Under the pieces are notes generated by a model that saw only the letters and a list, made by a program, of their open reading frames with translations, did not search any database and was not told where the DNA came from. A stretch of DNA of 64,000 bases, taken from the NCBI GenBank assembly GCA_000697475.1, contig JNEU01000984.1:124001-188000 (forward strand), given 5' to 3'. The position numbers were made by a program, and so were the translations under genes. Origin of the DNA: Lichtheimia corymbifera B2541. Lineage: Eukaryota > Mucoromycota > Mucoromycetes > Mucorales > Lichtheimiaceae. Shown piece by piece: positions 1-12,473 of the stretch (its first letter is position 1; each line of letters opens with the position of its first letter).

Positions 1-1091
1 GTGCACGCCTTGGTGGAATTCCTATGGGTGTTGTCGCTGTTGAAACACGCACAGTGGAAAACATTATTCCTGCCGATCCAGCAAATGCCGAGTCGACCGA
101 ACAAGTCCTTATGGAAGCTGGTGGCGTTTGGTATCCCAATTCAGCATTCAAGACTGCACAAGCCATCAATGACTTTAACAAGGGTGAACAATTGCCATTG
201 ATGATATTTGCCAATTGGCGTGGTTTCTCTGGTGGTCAACGTGACATGTACAATGAAGTACTCAAATATGGCGCCAAGATTGTTGATGCCCTTACCAACT
301 ACAAGCAACCTGTGTTTGTGTACCTTATTCCTAATGGCGAGTTACGTGGCGGTGCATGGGTTGTTATCGATCCCACTATCAACGAGGATATGATGGAAAT
401 GTATGCCGATAAGGAAGCACGTGGAGGTGTGCTTGAGCCTGAGGGTATTGTTGAGATCAAATATCGCAAGGCACAGCAATTAGCGACAATGGAACGACTT
501 GATGAGCAATATGCAAGCCTGAAGCGACAACTTGAAGATCCTAGCAAGTCGACTGAAGAAAAGAACGATATCAAGAAGCAGTTAGAAGCACGTGAACAAG
601 AATTGTTACCAGTGTACCAGCAAATTGCTATTCAGTTTGCCGACTTGCATGATCGTGCTGGTCGTATGGAAGCCAAAGGTGTTATTCGCAAACCACTCGA
701 ATGGCGACATGCTCGACACTACTTTTATTGGCGCGTACGTCGTAGACTTGCCGAGGAGTACACTTTACGCAAGATCGTCAGTGCTACCAACAATCGCTTA
801 CCTCGAGAGCAAATGTGCAACTTGATGAAGCAGTGGTTTGGTCAGGATAACAACAACGACACGAGCCAATGGGACAATGCTGATCGACAAGTTGCAGAGT
901 GGTTCGATAACTACGCAACGCCCATTGAACAACGCATCAACAAGCTCAAGCGTGATACTACCAAGGAACAAGTTGTGCTGCTCGGTGCGATGGATCAAGA
1001 TGCTGTGATTGAAGGCTTTAGCAAGTTGATCGAAAACATGAGCCCAGAGGCACGCAAGGAAACTTTACGAAAGCTGGCTTCTCGCTTTTGA
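1..1091 (+). CDS. ACC1: Acetyl-CoA carboxylase, C-terminal carboxyltransferase part (5' truncated by window)
   Basis: Cytosolic biotin-dependent enzyme that makes malonyl-CoA, the first committed step of fatty-acid synthesis. The frame is open from the window edge (codons begin at base 3) to the TGA at 1089-1091, about 363 residues with no intron visible. Recognisable carboxyltransferase motifs include [15 protein letters not shown] at the very start, then [15 protein letters not shown] and [12 protein letters not shown], which line the acyl-CoA/biotin site of the CT domain. A charged helical segment follows ([20 protein letters not shown]) and the protein ends [10 protein letters not shown]. 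The N-terminal biotin carboxylase, BCCP and first half of the CT domain lie outside the window. Identification is secure; only the 5' extent is unknown. Confidence 0.97.
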   Translation, partial: ARLGGIPMGVVAVETRTVENIIPADPANAESTEQVLMEAGGVWYPNSAFKTAQAINDFNKGEQLPLMIFANWRGFSGGQRDMYNEVLKYGAKIVDALTNYKQPVFVYLIPNGELRGGAWVVIDPTINEDMMEMYADKEARGGVLEPEGIVEIKYRKAQQLATMERLDEQYASLKRQLEDPSKSTEEKNDIKKQLEAREQELLPVYQQIAIQFADLHDRAGRMEAKGVIRKPLEWRHARHYFYWRVRRRLAEEYTLRKIVSATNNRLPREQMCNLMKQWFGQDNNNDTSQWDNADRQVAEWFDNYATPIEQRINKLKRDTTKEQVVLLGAMDQDAVIEGFSKLIENMSPEARKETLRKLASRF

Positions 1092-1619
1092 ATATAGTTG
1101 GTTACCCCCATTTACTCTATACATTCTATTCTCAATATAAACGAACATGTCGAATAACATATATGCGTGGTGATTATGACGAGCAATGTATGGAAAAATC
1201 GTAGCGTCTTTCTGATACAAAAATGCAAGCCAAGTCATCTGTGTGCACAGGAATTAGCTCAATATAAATATTTGCATACCCAATGTGAAAGGAAAAGCGG
1301 GAACATGTTCGGGAGAAGAAAATGCAGTAACACTACTTGGCATCGTACACGAAGGAAGGGTAAGCCATGATGACAGGTTCTTGCTTGTGGGAAAATGCAA
1401 CATGTACGTATTCAGCATGTCTTTGCACAGACAATGATCATCCGCTGGGTCGCTCCATCTAAAACGTAAAGGGTGTAGGAGTGTTGGCGTCATTTGGTGC
1501 TGCTGCTGTGAGATGCATGCATTACTATTTGTATACATACCAAACTCAGTGTATCATGCTGCTTATATATAAAGCAACACGTTACCAAGGCATCATCAAT
1601 TCTTTTGGCTCTTGCCATA
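1092..1619. other. Intergenic: ACC1 3' region and promoter of the M28-like gene
   Basis: 528 bases with no convincing gene. A TATA-like run (tatatataaag) lies near 1563-1573, about 50 bases before the next start codon. Short reading frames here show no family resemblance. Confidence 0.6.
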
Positions 1620-4442
1620 ATGGCACCAAAATACTCAGCTATCAACCACCCTCCTGACAATGACAATGAACGCCATCAGAGCCACCACCATATTGACCTT
1701 CCTGCTCTATTAAATGAAGCAGCAGAGACGGCACACACCATTGCAAAGTATGCATGGCTTTACAAGCTGCTTCGCTTTGCAAACGAATACACGCCTTTGC
1801 TTGATCGCCACGGTATCCCCGATCGACATGCAATCAAGAGGCTACTGACTAGGGTCGTATCGTGCTGTTGTTTTCTGTTCATTCTGATCATCGTTATTGT
1901 ATCGCTCGTTGTGTATTTCTTTGTCCATAGGGGTAATGATGGTAAGTGTTTTTCTCCCACATACTCCACTTTTAGCTCGCATGCTTATACACTAGCCTAT
2001 ACGTAGCTCCTCATAAGCAACCCCTTACCGATCCTGAAAAACTGGTGATTGAAATACCATCATCCTCTTTTGTCAAGGATTTCCTCCACACATACACAGC
2101 CGAACCCCACCTTGCAGGAACCGATGCTGATCGACGTTACGCTGAATGGACGCGTGACAAGATGGTGGAATTTGGCATTGAGGATACTACCATTCAAAGC
2201 TATTATCCGCTGTTGACATCACCTGTGCAACAACGACTTGCCATTGTTTCAGGTCCACCCGAGTTTATATATGAAGCCAAACTCAAGGAAGACCCGATCC
2301 CCGAGGATACTACAAGCAGCCATCCCAATATCACATCCACTTTTCATGGTAAAAATGATACCCAGTAGTAGCTGATGATGGATCCATATTCATGCATATA
2401 TATATAGCCTACTCGAAAAACGGTACTGCTACAGGCCGTGTGGTATATGCCAATTATGGATCTCGCCAAGATTTTGAATATCTTTTGCGTCGAGGTGTGG
2501 AATTACGTGGGACTATTGCGCTCATGCGTTCCGGTGGTGGTGTAGCTGCTGGTATCAAAGTGCAAGGCGCCGAACGTCATGGCTGTGTAGGTGCATTAAT
2601 CTACACCGATCCAGCGGATGATGGCGCTGTTGATAAACAAGGTTACCCTTACACACACCCTGATAAGGAATATCCCGATGGACCTTGGTAATTAGCATTT
2701 GCCCTGTGTGTTTGAATGATGATGATGATTGACACCCACCCACCCCCCATAGGCGATCAGCGAATTCGGTGCGTCGAGATTCAGTTGAATATATTTCCAT
2801 GATGGCAGGTGATCCAAGTACCCCTGGTTGGGGAGCTACAACTGAACAAGGTGGAAATGGAAAAGAACAGCAGCAGCGACTTGACCGGGACTCATCACCA
2901 TGTATGTCAAAGATCCCATCACTTCCCATCTCCTATGGAGACGCATTACCGCTTTTGCGTGCCACACAAAACATTGGTGTATGTGATGGTGAAGGTTGGC
3001 AAGGTGGTTTGGCACAAGTTGTCTATTGCAGTGGGCCAAGTGTGGGTGAAGCTGAGCTTATCAACCACGTGGAGGACAAGGTGACACCTATTTGGAATGT
3101 CATTGGACGCATTCCAGGAGAACAAGAACCAGATCATGCAGTTATCCTTGGCACCCATCGTGATGCTTGGGTGTTTGGTGCAGCAGATGCTTCATCGGGA
3201 TCAGCTACTATGGTAATTTACTAGCAGTGTGTCTAGGGTAAACAACTTTTATTAACGTCAACACACTGCATAGTTGGAATTGGCACGCACGCTTGGCATC
3301 CTTTTATCCAAAGGTTGGCGACCTCGTAGAACAATTATCCTTGCATCATGGGATGCACACGAATATGGAATGGTTGGATCGACTGAATGGGTCGAAGACA
3401 ACCAAGATTGGCTCACAGAACAAGCGGTTGGGTATTTGAATGTGGGTGGTGTTGCTGGACAGTATTTTGCAGCATCTGCAGCACCCTCTTTCCATCAGCT
3501 TTTATATCAAGTCACGAGCTCCATTGTTACCCCAGGCACTGAAGGCACAAAGACAGTATATGAAACGTGGAGTGAATATACCAATTCCACTGAAGTGGAA
3601 TCAAAGCCTTTGCCTACCATCCACAATCTTGGAGCTGGTGCAGATGCCACTGCATTTTTCCATCATGCAGGAATCACTAGTGTCGATTTGGGAATGGTAG
3701 GCGATTACGGCGTGGCGCATAGTGCATATGACAGGTAAGAAATGAGTCGTTTCAATGATGTTTTATACTAAAAAAGATCATATACAGCTTCCACTGGATG
3801 GAAAAGTTTGGGGATCCTACATTTGAATACCATGCAACCTTTGTCAAGATATGCGGTTTATTAACTGTTCGACTATCCGATGACCGATTACTACCCATGT
3901 ATCCCCAAGACTACTCATTTGCCATTCGTCAATACATGGATGATCTGCCACTCTACGAGACCAATGGAATGCTACTAGGTAGCATCTACAAGCCTTTATT
4001 CAAATCCGTAAAGAAATTGAAAAAGAAGACTCGACGTTTTGAACGACGACGAGCAAGACTTGATGAACGACTCAAGGAATTCGACAACAATGTAAAAGAT
4101 GCTGAACTGCCAAGTGTGATAGCCAAGCGTTTGGCAAAAACAAACAAGCGGATCATGTATTTTGAACGTGGCTTTATTCAAGATGATGAAAATAATGAGA
4201 TGGGACGACCCTGGTTTAAGCATGTGATCTATGCACCAAGTCTTGATCAAGGTGTCAGTGCTACAACTCTACCAGCCATGACCGAAGCACTTGCTGAATC
4301 CAATAATGGTGATACCGAGGAGGGACTTGTTCATGCTATCCAACGCACATCTCGTGGTCTTTATGCAGCTATCGAGGCATTGAAGACTGATTACGACGAT
4401 GACGATGATGATGATATTGATGATGATGATAACGATGATTGA
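1620..4442 (+). CDS. Glutamate carboxypeptidase II / transferrin-receptor-like M28-family membrane protein, predicted catalytically dead
   Basis: Six exons: 1620-1941, 2007-2348, 2408-2687, 2753-3212, 3274-3734, 3788-4442, giving 839 residues; all five introns are GT-AG and phases match. A short cytosolic N-terminus precedes one transmembrane helix (about 81-102), so this is a type II membrane protein. The ectodomain follows the PA domain, M28 domain, dimerisation helices order of GCPII, with GDPSTPGW and IPSLPISYGDA as landmarks. M28 ligand positions: H450 and D460 in GTHRDAWVFGAAD, E498 in WDAHEYG and H617 in VAHSAYD are kept. The catalytic base Glu is His497 and the zinc-ligand Asp is Gly526 (LNVGGVAG). 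The tail ends in an acidic Asp run. A non-enzymatic, Tre1/TfR-like trafficking or adaptor role is inference. The start at 1620 is the first ATG of the frame. Confidence 0.88.
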
Positions 4443-4462
4443 ATAAAATGGGACATGACTTT

Positions 4463-5161
4463 TTATTTCTTTTCAAATTGCATGATACAAGTACCGCCTG
4501 AGAATGCTGGTGGTTTGGTGGGTTTGTATTCTGTCAATTGCTCCATAATACGGTCTACATATTCCTTTTGTTCATCGCGTGTAAGCCGTACTTGACCCTT
4601 TTTGTTGACGATCTCAATCTTGACCTTGTTGCCCTTGTCGAGAAATTGCTTGGCGTGTCTCAACTTGTGATCCATATCGTGTGCACTCACGTTCCATCCA
4701 AGCATGATTTCTTTGACGATAGCTTCTGGTGTTTTCACTTGTTTGCTTTTCTTTTTCGCCTTTTGTCGTTCGAACATGGCCTTCTTTTCAAACAATCGAC
4801 ATACTGGAGTAGGTCCTCCGCCCACTTGAACCAAAAAGTATTTGCTGCTATCATATTGGCGTAATACTTGTTCGAGAGGTGCCCGTTGTTGCACTACTTG
4901 TCCCTCAGCATCCACATAGGTGATAAATCTCGCTGTTATTTCACCATCACGTGGAGGTCGATCCATAGGTTTACTCCCGGGTCGTTCACCTCGTGTAGGC
5001 TTCGACGCCATCGTCCGTTGTGCTGTCAAGACATGACGCTGTACTGGAAACGTTAAGCGATTGCACGTTTTTAAGGTGCTTGTAGTTGCTGCCAAACTTG
5101 GACGTGCCAATGGTGCTGAACGCGTCAGTTGAACCGAGAATCGCGCAATGGTGGGATGCAT
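4463..5161 (-). CDS. Mitochondrial translation initiation factor IF-3
   Basis: Single-exon gene of 232 residues. It resembles bacterial InfC: the N-domain equivalent (ARFITYVDAEGQVVQQRAPL) and the C-domain (IVKEIMLGWNVSAHDMDHKL, then AKQFLDKGNKVKIEI) are both recognisable. The first 50 residues are rich in Arg, Ser, Thr and Ala with almost no acidic residues, as expected for a mitochondrial presequence. The role is to bind the mitochondrial small ribosomal subunit, promote subunit dissociation and check start-codon selection. It ends only about 20 bases from the end of the convergent M28-like gene. A second in-frame Met at residue 51 (MASKPTRGE) could give a form without presequence; this is inference. 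Confidence 0.9.
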   Translation of the reverse strand: MHPTIARFSVQLTRSAPLARPSLAATTSTLKTCNRLTFPVQRHVLTAQRTMASKPTRGERPGSKPMDRPPRDGEITARFITYVDAEGQVVQQRAPLEQVLRQYDSSKYFLVQVGGGPTPVCRLFEKKAMFERQKAKKKSKQVKTPEAIVKEIMLGWNVSAHDMDHKLRHAKQFLDKGNKVKIEIVNKKGQVRLTRDEQKEYVDRIMEQLTEYKPTKPPAFSGGTCIMQFEKK

Positions 5162-5540
5162 TGAGTGAGTGAGGGAGGAAGGAAGGAAGAAAGAGAGCGG
5201 AAGAGCAATAATGTATTATTGATGCGGAGGATGTTTTTGACTGTGCCAAAATGCCGTCAATGTCTCATTGCTCATTTTGATCATGCAGGTACCATGGCAA
5301 CCATACTTGTATGCTCCTCAAGATGTTCCTTGACTACTGTGATGGTCCACTTGACGACAAATAGCAGCTACCTCGACTTTATATTATGGAAAGAGAATTG
5401 CCTTTATCATTATTGAATACGAATGAAAAAAAAAAACGGATATAAATCTATATACAACGGAGGACACAAAAAGGAAGAGCATGATGATAGTGGATATAAG
5501 AACAATAAAAAATGAGCAGCAAAGAGCATCTGTTGTCTAT
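5162..5540. other. Intergenic between panB 3' end and the IF-3 gene
   Basis: 379 bases, AT-rich, with an A10 run near 5427-5436. It should carry the panB 3' UTR and the IF-3 promoter. No other feature is visible. Confidence 0.5.
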
Positions 5541-6980
5541 CTAAGCATGGACACGGACAGCACGTTCTTGTTCATGTTTCTCCTCATTACGATGATGTTC
5601 TCCCACCATCTCCCAGAACTTTTCCAGTTGCCGTGGATCGATGGGATACGTATTCTCAGGAGCAGGGAAGGCACGTGATTTGACTTCATCATGGTATTGT
5701 CTTAAGGCATCCGTCATGATACGGTTGAGATTAGCATATTGCTTGGTGAATCTATTCACACATAAAGTAAGCAAGAGCCATCCTTATCCTTCCTTTTGCC
5801 ACTAGTACTCACTTTGGCACGAAACGATCAAAGAGACCGAGAGCATCATTCTGTACCAGCACTTGACCCGAGCAATGTACACCAGCTCCAATACCAATGG
5901 TAGGAATCTTGAGTTGTTGTGTGATATAGGTTGCAATCTCTTCTGGCATAGCTTCCAACACCAACATGAATGCACCTGCTTCTTGCACAGCTAAAGCGTC
6001 TTCCAAAAGCTGATGTGCTTGCTTTGCCGTCTTGCCCTGAACACGGAAACCACCTAGTGCCGATTGCCGTTGAGGTGTCAAACCAATATGGCCAACAACA
6101 GGAACACCCACGCGCGTGATACGTTCAATCGTCTCGGCCATTTCTTTGCCACCTTCCAATTTGACAGCCTACATCACTTGGTTACCATACCTTTCCCAAT
6201 GATATCCCTAGCCATTGTCATACCTCAGCATTGCCCTCCTTGAGAAATCGCAGCGATACGCGCACTGCATCCGTGGGATCGGCTTCGTAGCTGCCATAAG
6301 GTAAATCGCATACCAGGAACGATGATTTACATCCTCGTGCTACTGCTCGACAATGATGCAACATTTCCTAATAGCATGTCTTAGTCTCTCTATCCTTCTA
6401 AGCCCTTTCTCAAGTCAACCTACATCGACAGTGAGCGGATTGGTCGAATCATAGCCTAATGCCACCATGGCCAGCGAGTCGCCCACCAAGCACATGTCCA
6501 TTCCTGCACGATCGGCCATCATACCAGAAGGGTAGTCTTGAGCAGTCATCATGGTAATGGGTTCGCCATGCTTATACAAGCGATTGAGGGTCTTGATTGT
6601 GACCTTGGATCGTTCTATGGATTATGGGAAGGGGTGTTCATAAGAGTGAGTGAAAAGTAGGAAAGGTGGGGGAGAGGAGGAATTGACATGATGTACTCAA
6701 AGCACTCCGCACACACATTATTATTTGTCACTCGTGACACAATAACAGTTGCAGTGAGCAATGAGACGAGGAGGAGGAATGGGTGGATGGGAGGCCACAT
6801 GAACCTTACTGCGGGTGAGTGTGGAAAAAAAGTATACTTACTTGCCGATGGTTGATCCATGGGACGACTTGAATAAAGACGCTGAGCAACCACATTCATC
6901 AACATGGGTTTTCTACCATGTGCTTGTATCGGTCTAATCATCATAGACCGTACAAAGAGTGCTCGAGATAAGAAAGACAT
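5541..6980 (-). CDS. panB: 3-methyl-2-oxobutanoate (ketopantoate) hydroxymethyltransferase
   Basis: Five exons in transcript order: 6980-6842, 6614-6424, 6367-6224, 6168-5813, 5751-5541 (346 residues); all introns are GT-AG. The enzyme transfers a hydroxymethyl group from methylene-THF to 2-oxoisovalerate, the first step toward pantothenate and CoA. Recognisable PanB motifs: [20 protein letters not shown], then [20 protein letters not shown] carrying the metal-binding Asp of [38 protein letters not shown], and [10 protein letters not shown] followed by IPTIGIGAG. The first 40 residues are Arg-rich, lack acids and contain AQRLYSSRP, a plausible mitochondrial targeting peptide. Length is in the usual range plus a presequence. 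The first intron is long (227 nt) and separates the presequence from the enzyme domain. Confidence 0.95.
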
Positions 6981-8349
6981 GAGGAAAAAGAATAAGTGCG
7001 GTGGAGAACAAGTTGGCCCTTTGTTTGCACACAAAAAGAAGGGATGCTGACATAGCGGAAATGCCTTATTTATGTGGCACATGTGCTCCCAACTCCGCAA
7101 AAGCTTTTTTGCACCGCATTTACTGGTTGAGTGGCAATCCACCCCACCCCCAAAAGCTTCCAAAGAACTCGCACTCTTTGTTAAAAGAATATCCCCATCC
7201 CAATAAGCATTATTCATTCTTTTACGTTATCATGAGGGACCCTGGGAAACATGGTACAAGAAGAAGATAGATATGATAATCTCCATCAGACCTGCTAAAC
7301 ATGGGTTGTGTCTGTTATTGCATCCGCTAGTAGATTGACCATTCTTTGAAAGGATGTTCCATGCATTGTATGACGTCGCAAACAACGGTGCTCGATGCCG
7401 ATGATGGCCTTTGCTGCCAGGGGTCATTCTTTTCTATCATCGCTGTTCCTTTTCCAAAATCCAGTGTGCTTGCTTCTTTCTTCCGGATCTCCTTATTCCC
7501 AATGCACCAAAAGAACACCAAGGTGTTGCCAAAGATAACCTTAGATTTATTAATAAACAATGATATGGTGTCATCGTTTTGAATGATCCCATGCAATCAT
7601 ATATATGTATCCGGGTAAATGGATCTTATTCATTGTATCTTTTAAGCGGATCGGAAACCGACTCCCGATTATTCAGCAATGCTGTTGCACACTATGTGCT
7701 GAGATCATGGCAGCATAAACCGTACCCATTGTTTGGTCCTCTTTATCATTGTATCACTTGAGACAATGTAGATTCCCTCGTATATCTGAAAGATGGTTCT
7801 CCTCAGTAGGTGGATTGTGAGTGAACCTTGTATTTGGATCATGATTACAGTGTGAGCATTAAAGACAGTAAATGACATGAGAACCCCTATTGTGGGTCAC
7901 TCCATCATAGACAGCTGCCAAAGGAACGATCAACCTTTTATTATTAACAACGGAGGCATGAAAGCTGTGTATAAAAGCTACTACGTGGATCACCTCGTAT
8001 GCTCACAAGAAGCACCAACAACATCGACTTTTTGCTTGTCATGGCTGAAGCAGTAGACCTACATAAAAGTTTGCATAATATTGCCCATCATCCATTCTAT
8101 GCTATCAAAGCTACCTTGTAGAAGACTGTGCATCATGTGACCCCTTGGAAAGTATCTTATCACAGGAATGAGTGATATTAAAGCCGGCAGGATGGAACAT
8201 TTGTAATCCGTACCAATCATTTGCGTCATATGCAGTACCTCGAGCAAAATCAAGTAAGGCGCGGCTCTGCTTGGGAACAAGGATACCCTTCTTTTCTCCA
8301 CCCATTCCTCAAGAACAAGTCGTATATTGCGTGAGTGTTCGACCTCCCA
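6981..8349. other. Intergenic divergent promoter region (panB / ABC transporter)
   Basis: 1.37 kb between two divergently transcribed genes. A minus-strand frame at 8111-8305 reads like protein over a short stretch (ILVPKQSRALLDFARGTAYD) but has no partner exon and no family resemblance I recognise. The rest shows nothing coding. Confidence 0.45.
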
Positions 8350-11300
8350 ATGTCATTACGCCAATTACTCTTCGGCGTGCTTTTGGTGTCCTGTTTGGGC
8401 ATTAGCGACGCGCAAACGAATACCTCTTCCTCGACGACACTCGGTTATCTTTTACCCCCACCTACTACCACTACTATATCTGCACTCGGTGACGGCAATA
8501 ATGGTTGTCCTGACTGTCCTCAATGCTTCAACTGCATGTTGCCTGGATTTGAGTGCTTGCATTTCGCCAATTGTAGCCATAGCGGGCAGTGCCAGTGTCC
8601 ACCTGGGTTTGGAGGTGACGACTGCCGAGAGCCACGTAACGTATATACATATCAGCAGACACAATGCATATTCACTCACCCACCCTGTATAATATAGTAT
8701 GTGGAGCACTTGCTGATGGACGTCAAAGAATACCAAGAGAGGATAATCACTGCGATTGCCCAGAAGGATGGGAAGGCATCAATTGTAATGGTAAGTTACG
8801 AATATGCATAGTGGATTACCCACGGTTTTCTCATATTTTCCCGCTTTAGTATGTACCATGGATTCGGTTTGCGACCCACTTGTACCCACCGGTCAAAATG
8901 GTACTTGCTATCGAGGCGGTTTGACCGTTTTTGAAAACCATCAAATGTGCAATGTGACAAGTAAGTTCTCCACCCCCTGATCCCTGGATATGTGTTTCAA
9001 AAGTTGCCATGGAGATGAACGCCACTCATAACAAACAATTCTAGATCGAAAAATCTTGGAGCAACTCAAGGATCAGATTCCTCAAGTCACCTTTTCTTGC
9101 AATCAACATGAAGATTCATGCGACTTTCAATGTGAGTGGTTATTTGAGAAGGAACGGCAGTAGCTGACTAGACATATCATATAGTTTGGGTGGATGAGGT
9201 TGAATCGTTTTACTGTCATCTGGATGAATGTGGTTTTGACCAAGGTAGGTTATACTCTGAGCCTTATGAAAGGAGTACTAAAGTATGCATCATTCAGAGT
9301 TTGGCTACGACAACAATATCACCAATTACAAGTGCAACAATATCAATTGCCGCTGCATCAAAGACGAGATGCTTTGTGGAAAGGATGGTAGCATTGGTAA
9401 GGGATCTCAGGTAATTCTTTTATACAACACTGGTACTAAAACAATATATGTATAGATTTAACGGATCTACTCAAAGAAGAGATCAAGGGACCTGCAAGTT
9501 TCAAATGCACAGACAGAGAATGCGCTTTCTCAGGTAACGTGGACGACAGTATACCTGGCATGCATCATCCTTATGAAATCTTACCTGTAGAGCCTGCTAT
9601 GGACGATTTAATTTTAATGGTCTTTGGTGATGAATCCATCTTTTTGACTTGTAATTCGGGTGAATGTCTCCATTATACCATGGTACCCGGGTTCAAGGCA
9701 AGTGATCAAAAGGCGATGGAAGGAAGGGACACTATTCATGGGAGCTAATATCTATAACATAGAGACCTGAACGTCCCATCAATTGGATCATGATTGTTAG
9801 TGGCATTGCTGGTGTTGCAGTTTTCTTGATCATTGTTACCGGAGTTGTTACTTATTTGGCAAGGAAATCAAGTGGCTCTGCACCCTATATTCAACTCGCT
9901 GATGATGAAGCTGGCAAACTTATGACCGAACATACTCCAGCCAACTTGATATTCGACTGCATCTCCTACAAGGTGGGAAAACAACCTATCCTCAACAGTA
10001 TCACCGGTATGGTGCGTCCTGGCGAAGTGATGGCTATCATGGGTCCTTCAGGTTCTGGCAAGACGACATTATTGGATATCCTTGCAAAGCGTCCCAAGAT
10101 GGGCACCGTGATAGGGGATGTGTATGTGAATGGCCATACGGTATCGCCATCCGATTACAAACGACTTGTGGGCTATGTTGACCAAGAAGACACAATGATC
10201 CCAACACTCACCGTATACGAGACGATCCTATACTCTGCATTGCTGCGATTGCCACGATCCATGAGCAAGGCTGCCAAGAAATTCAGAGTGATGGAAGTGA
10301 TGCAGGAACTCGGTATCGACAATATCAAGGATTCCAAGATTGGTCAACCTGGTGAGCGATCCATTAGTGGTGGTGAACGACGTCGTGTAGCCATTGCATG
10401 TGAGCTTGTAACTTCACCATCCATCCTATTTCTTGATGAACCTACCAGTGGTCTCGATGCATATAATGCATACAATGTCGTCGAATCCTTGGTTACACTC
10501 GCCAAAGACTACAATCGCACCATTGTCTTTACGATCCATCAGCCTAGATCCAATATTGTTACGCTCTTTGATCAACTCATTGTTCTTGGCAAGGGACATA
10601 CTGTTTACTCTGGTCCACAACCACGTGTTCAATCCTATTTCAAGACCATTGGTTACCCTTGTCCAGCTGGCTTCAATATTGCCGATTATTTGATCGATTT
10701 GACCATGCAGCCATCCGATCCAAAACCCGTTTTGCATGATGAAACTAGCAATTTGGCATCTGATAATGAACAACCACCATCGATTATGCAGTCATCTTCA
10801 CCTGTCAATCCAGCACCATCAACGTCCTTATTCGGTGCAAGCAATGGTTTCGGTGATGATTTGGAGAATACCAGCGAACAATGGGCATCTGAATTGGGAG
10901 CACGTCAAGAACGATTGCGAAGAGAAAGGATCCGCAAGAAACGCCAGGAACGACAGCAGCTTGCTGTACCTGACGTCGTGGTGGATGGCGAGTCATCTGA
11001 TAATGCTACTACTTCTACAACAAAGGCAGACGGCATGACACCTCATCTCAAGCGACTTGTTGAAGCGTATGACAAGAGCGTTGTTGCAGTGGCTGTACGT
11101 GATGATGTAGAGCAAATTTTGGCTGCAGCGTAAGTGTACCTTTCCTCTTTGCTAAGACAAAAAGACTAACCAATGTATATAGACAAGCAACGCCTGATGA
11201 TTTGGAAGAAGGAGGAGGAGCATCACCCCTTGTCAAACCTGTTCACACACACGAACGTCCTGGTTGGTTTATGCAATTCCGTATTCTGGCTGATCGCACA

Positions 11301-12328
11301 TTCAAAAACTTGTATCGAAACCCAATGCTCATGTTTGCTCATTATACCATTGCCGTCGTTCTCGCAAGTAAGTATAGCTACTCATAACAATCACACCCCA
11401 ATCCTAACCACATGTCATGTAGTGATTTGTGGCGGCTTATTCTACCAAGTATCCAATACCATTGCTGGATTCCAGAATCGCATGGGATTATTCTTCTTTT
11501 ACGAAGCTTTATTGGGTTTCATGTGCCTGACATCCCTCCAAGTGTTTTCTAATGAACGTATTCTCTTTGTACGAGAGCGTGCCAATGGCTATTATTCACC
11601 TGGTATTTACTTCCTTTCCAAGGCAAGTTGACGAACAATGACCCAACATGTGGTTCTAATCCATAAATGCACTCTATAGGTCTTATTCGACATCATTCCT
11701 TTGCGCGTGGTGCCCCCACTCATGATGGGATTGATCTCGTACTACATGGTTGGCTTGGTGGAAGGTGTCAATGAATTCCTCAAATTCTTGCTTGTCCTTG
11801 TCTTGTTTAATTTGACAGCTGCTGCTCTGTGCTTGGCTATTGGTGTCGTATTCAAAAACCTTTCGATGGCAAATCTGTTGTGTTGCATGGTGCTCCTCTT
11901 TTCTATGTTGTTTGCTGGCCTCTTGTTGAACAAAGGTAAGATTGTATGAGATCATGTAAAGGATCAAGTAGGTTAACCTATGCGCTTTTTATAGATTCCA
12001 TGTCACCTTACTTTAGCTGGCTCAAGCATCTATCGTTCTTCAACTATGCACTGGAAGCGCTACTGGTGAATGAGATGTTATATCTTCAGCTCGTGGAGGA
12101 AAGATTTGGTCTCAACATTGATGTAAGTAGTAATGGGAATGCTTTTCTCGGGAACCTCTTGTTAATGGTGTTGGATGATATTAGGTACCTGGAGCAACCA
12201 TCTTATCTACCTTTGGTTTCAATGCCAAAAATTACTGGCCCGATGTCATCAAGCTCAGTGCAATGTTCTTGTCATTTATTCTCTTTGCTTTACTATGGCT
12301 CATTTTCTTTGTGAAGGAACGAAGATAG
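8350..12328 (+). CDS. ABCG-family ABC transporter with EGF-like extracellular region (yeast Adp1-like)
   Basis: Fourteen exons: 8350-8635, 8698-8790, 8850-8960, 9045-9131, 9185-9244, 9298-9396, 9456-9533, 9591-9697, 9763-11129, 11183-11367, 11423-11622, 11680-11935, 11995-12122, 12185-12328; 1066 residues. Order: signal peptide ([17 protein letters not shown]), Cys-rich EGF-like extracellular segment with [12 protein letters not shown] and [12 protein letters not shown], one TM helix (about 317-340), nucleotide-binding domain, then the six-helix ABCG membrane domain. The NBD has Walker [10 protein letters not shown] (401-409), signature ISGGE (508-512) and Walker B ILFLDEP (528-534). Length and architecture match yeast ADP1. 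A charged low-complexity insert follows the NBD. Introns 9698-9762 and 11623-11679 need GC donors (GCAAGT) to keep frame. The cargo is unknown; sterol or lipid export is only a family-level guess. Confidence 0.93.
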
Positions 12329-12473
12329 ATGTGTGTATAAAAACTATATATATAAAATGGGGGTTGGTTGGATGATTATCACGCATGAGAGAGGTTGATT
12401 GGTGGGCCCTGTGTATAATGTGTGATCGCCCGCCCGCGCGTGTGTCAAACTTTTCCAGTTATTTCTTATCAAG

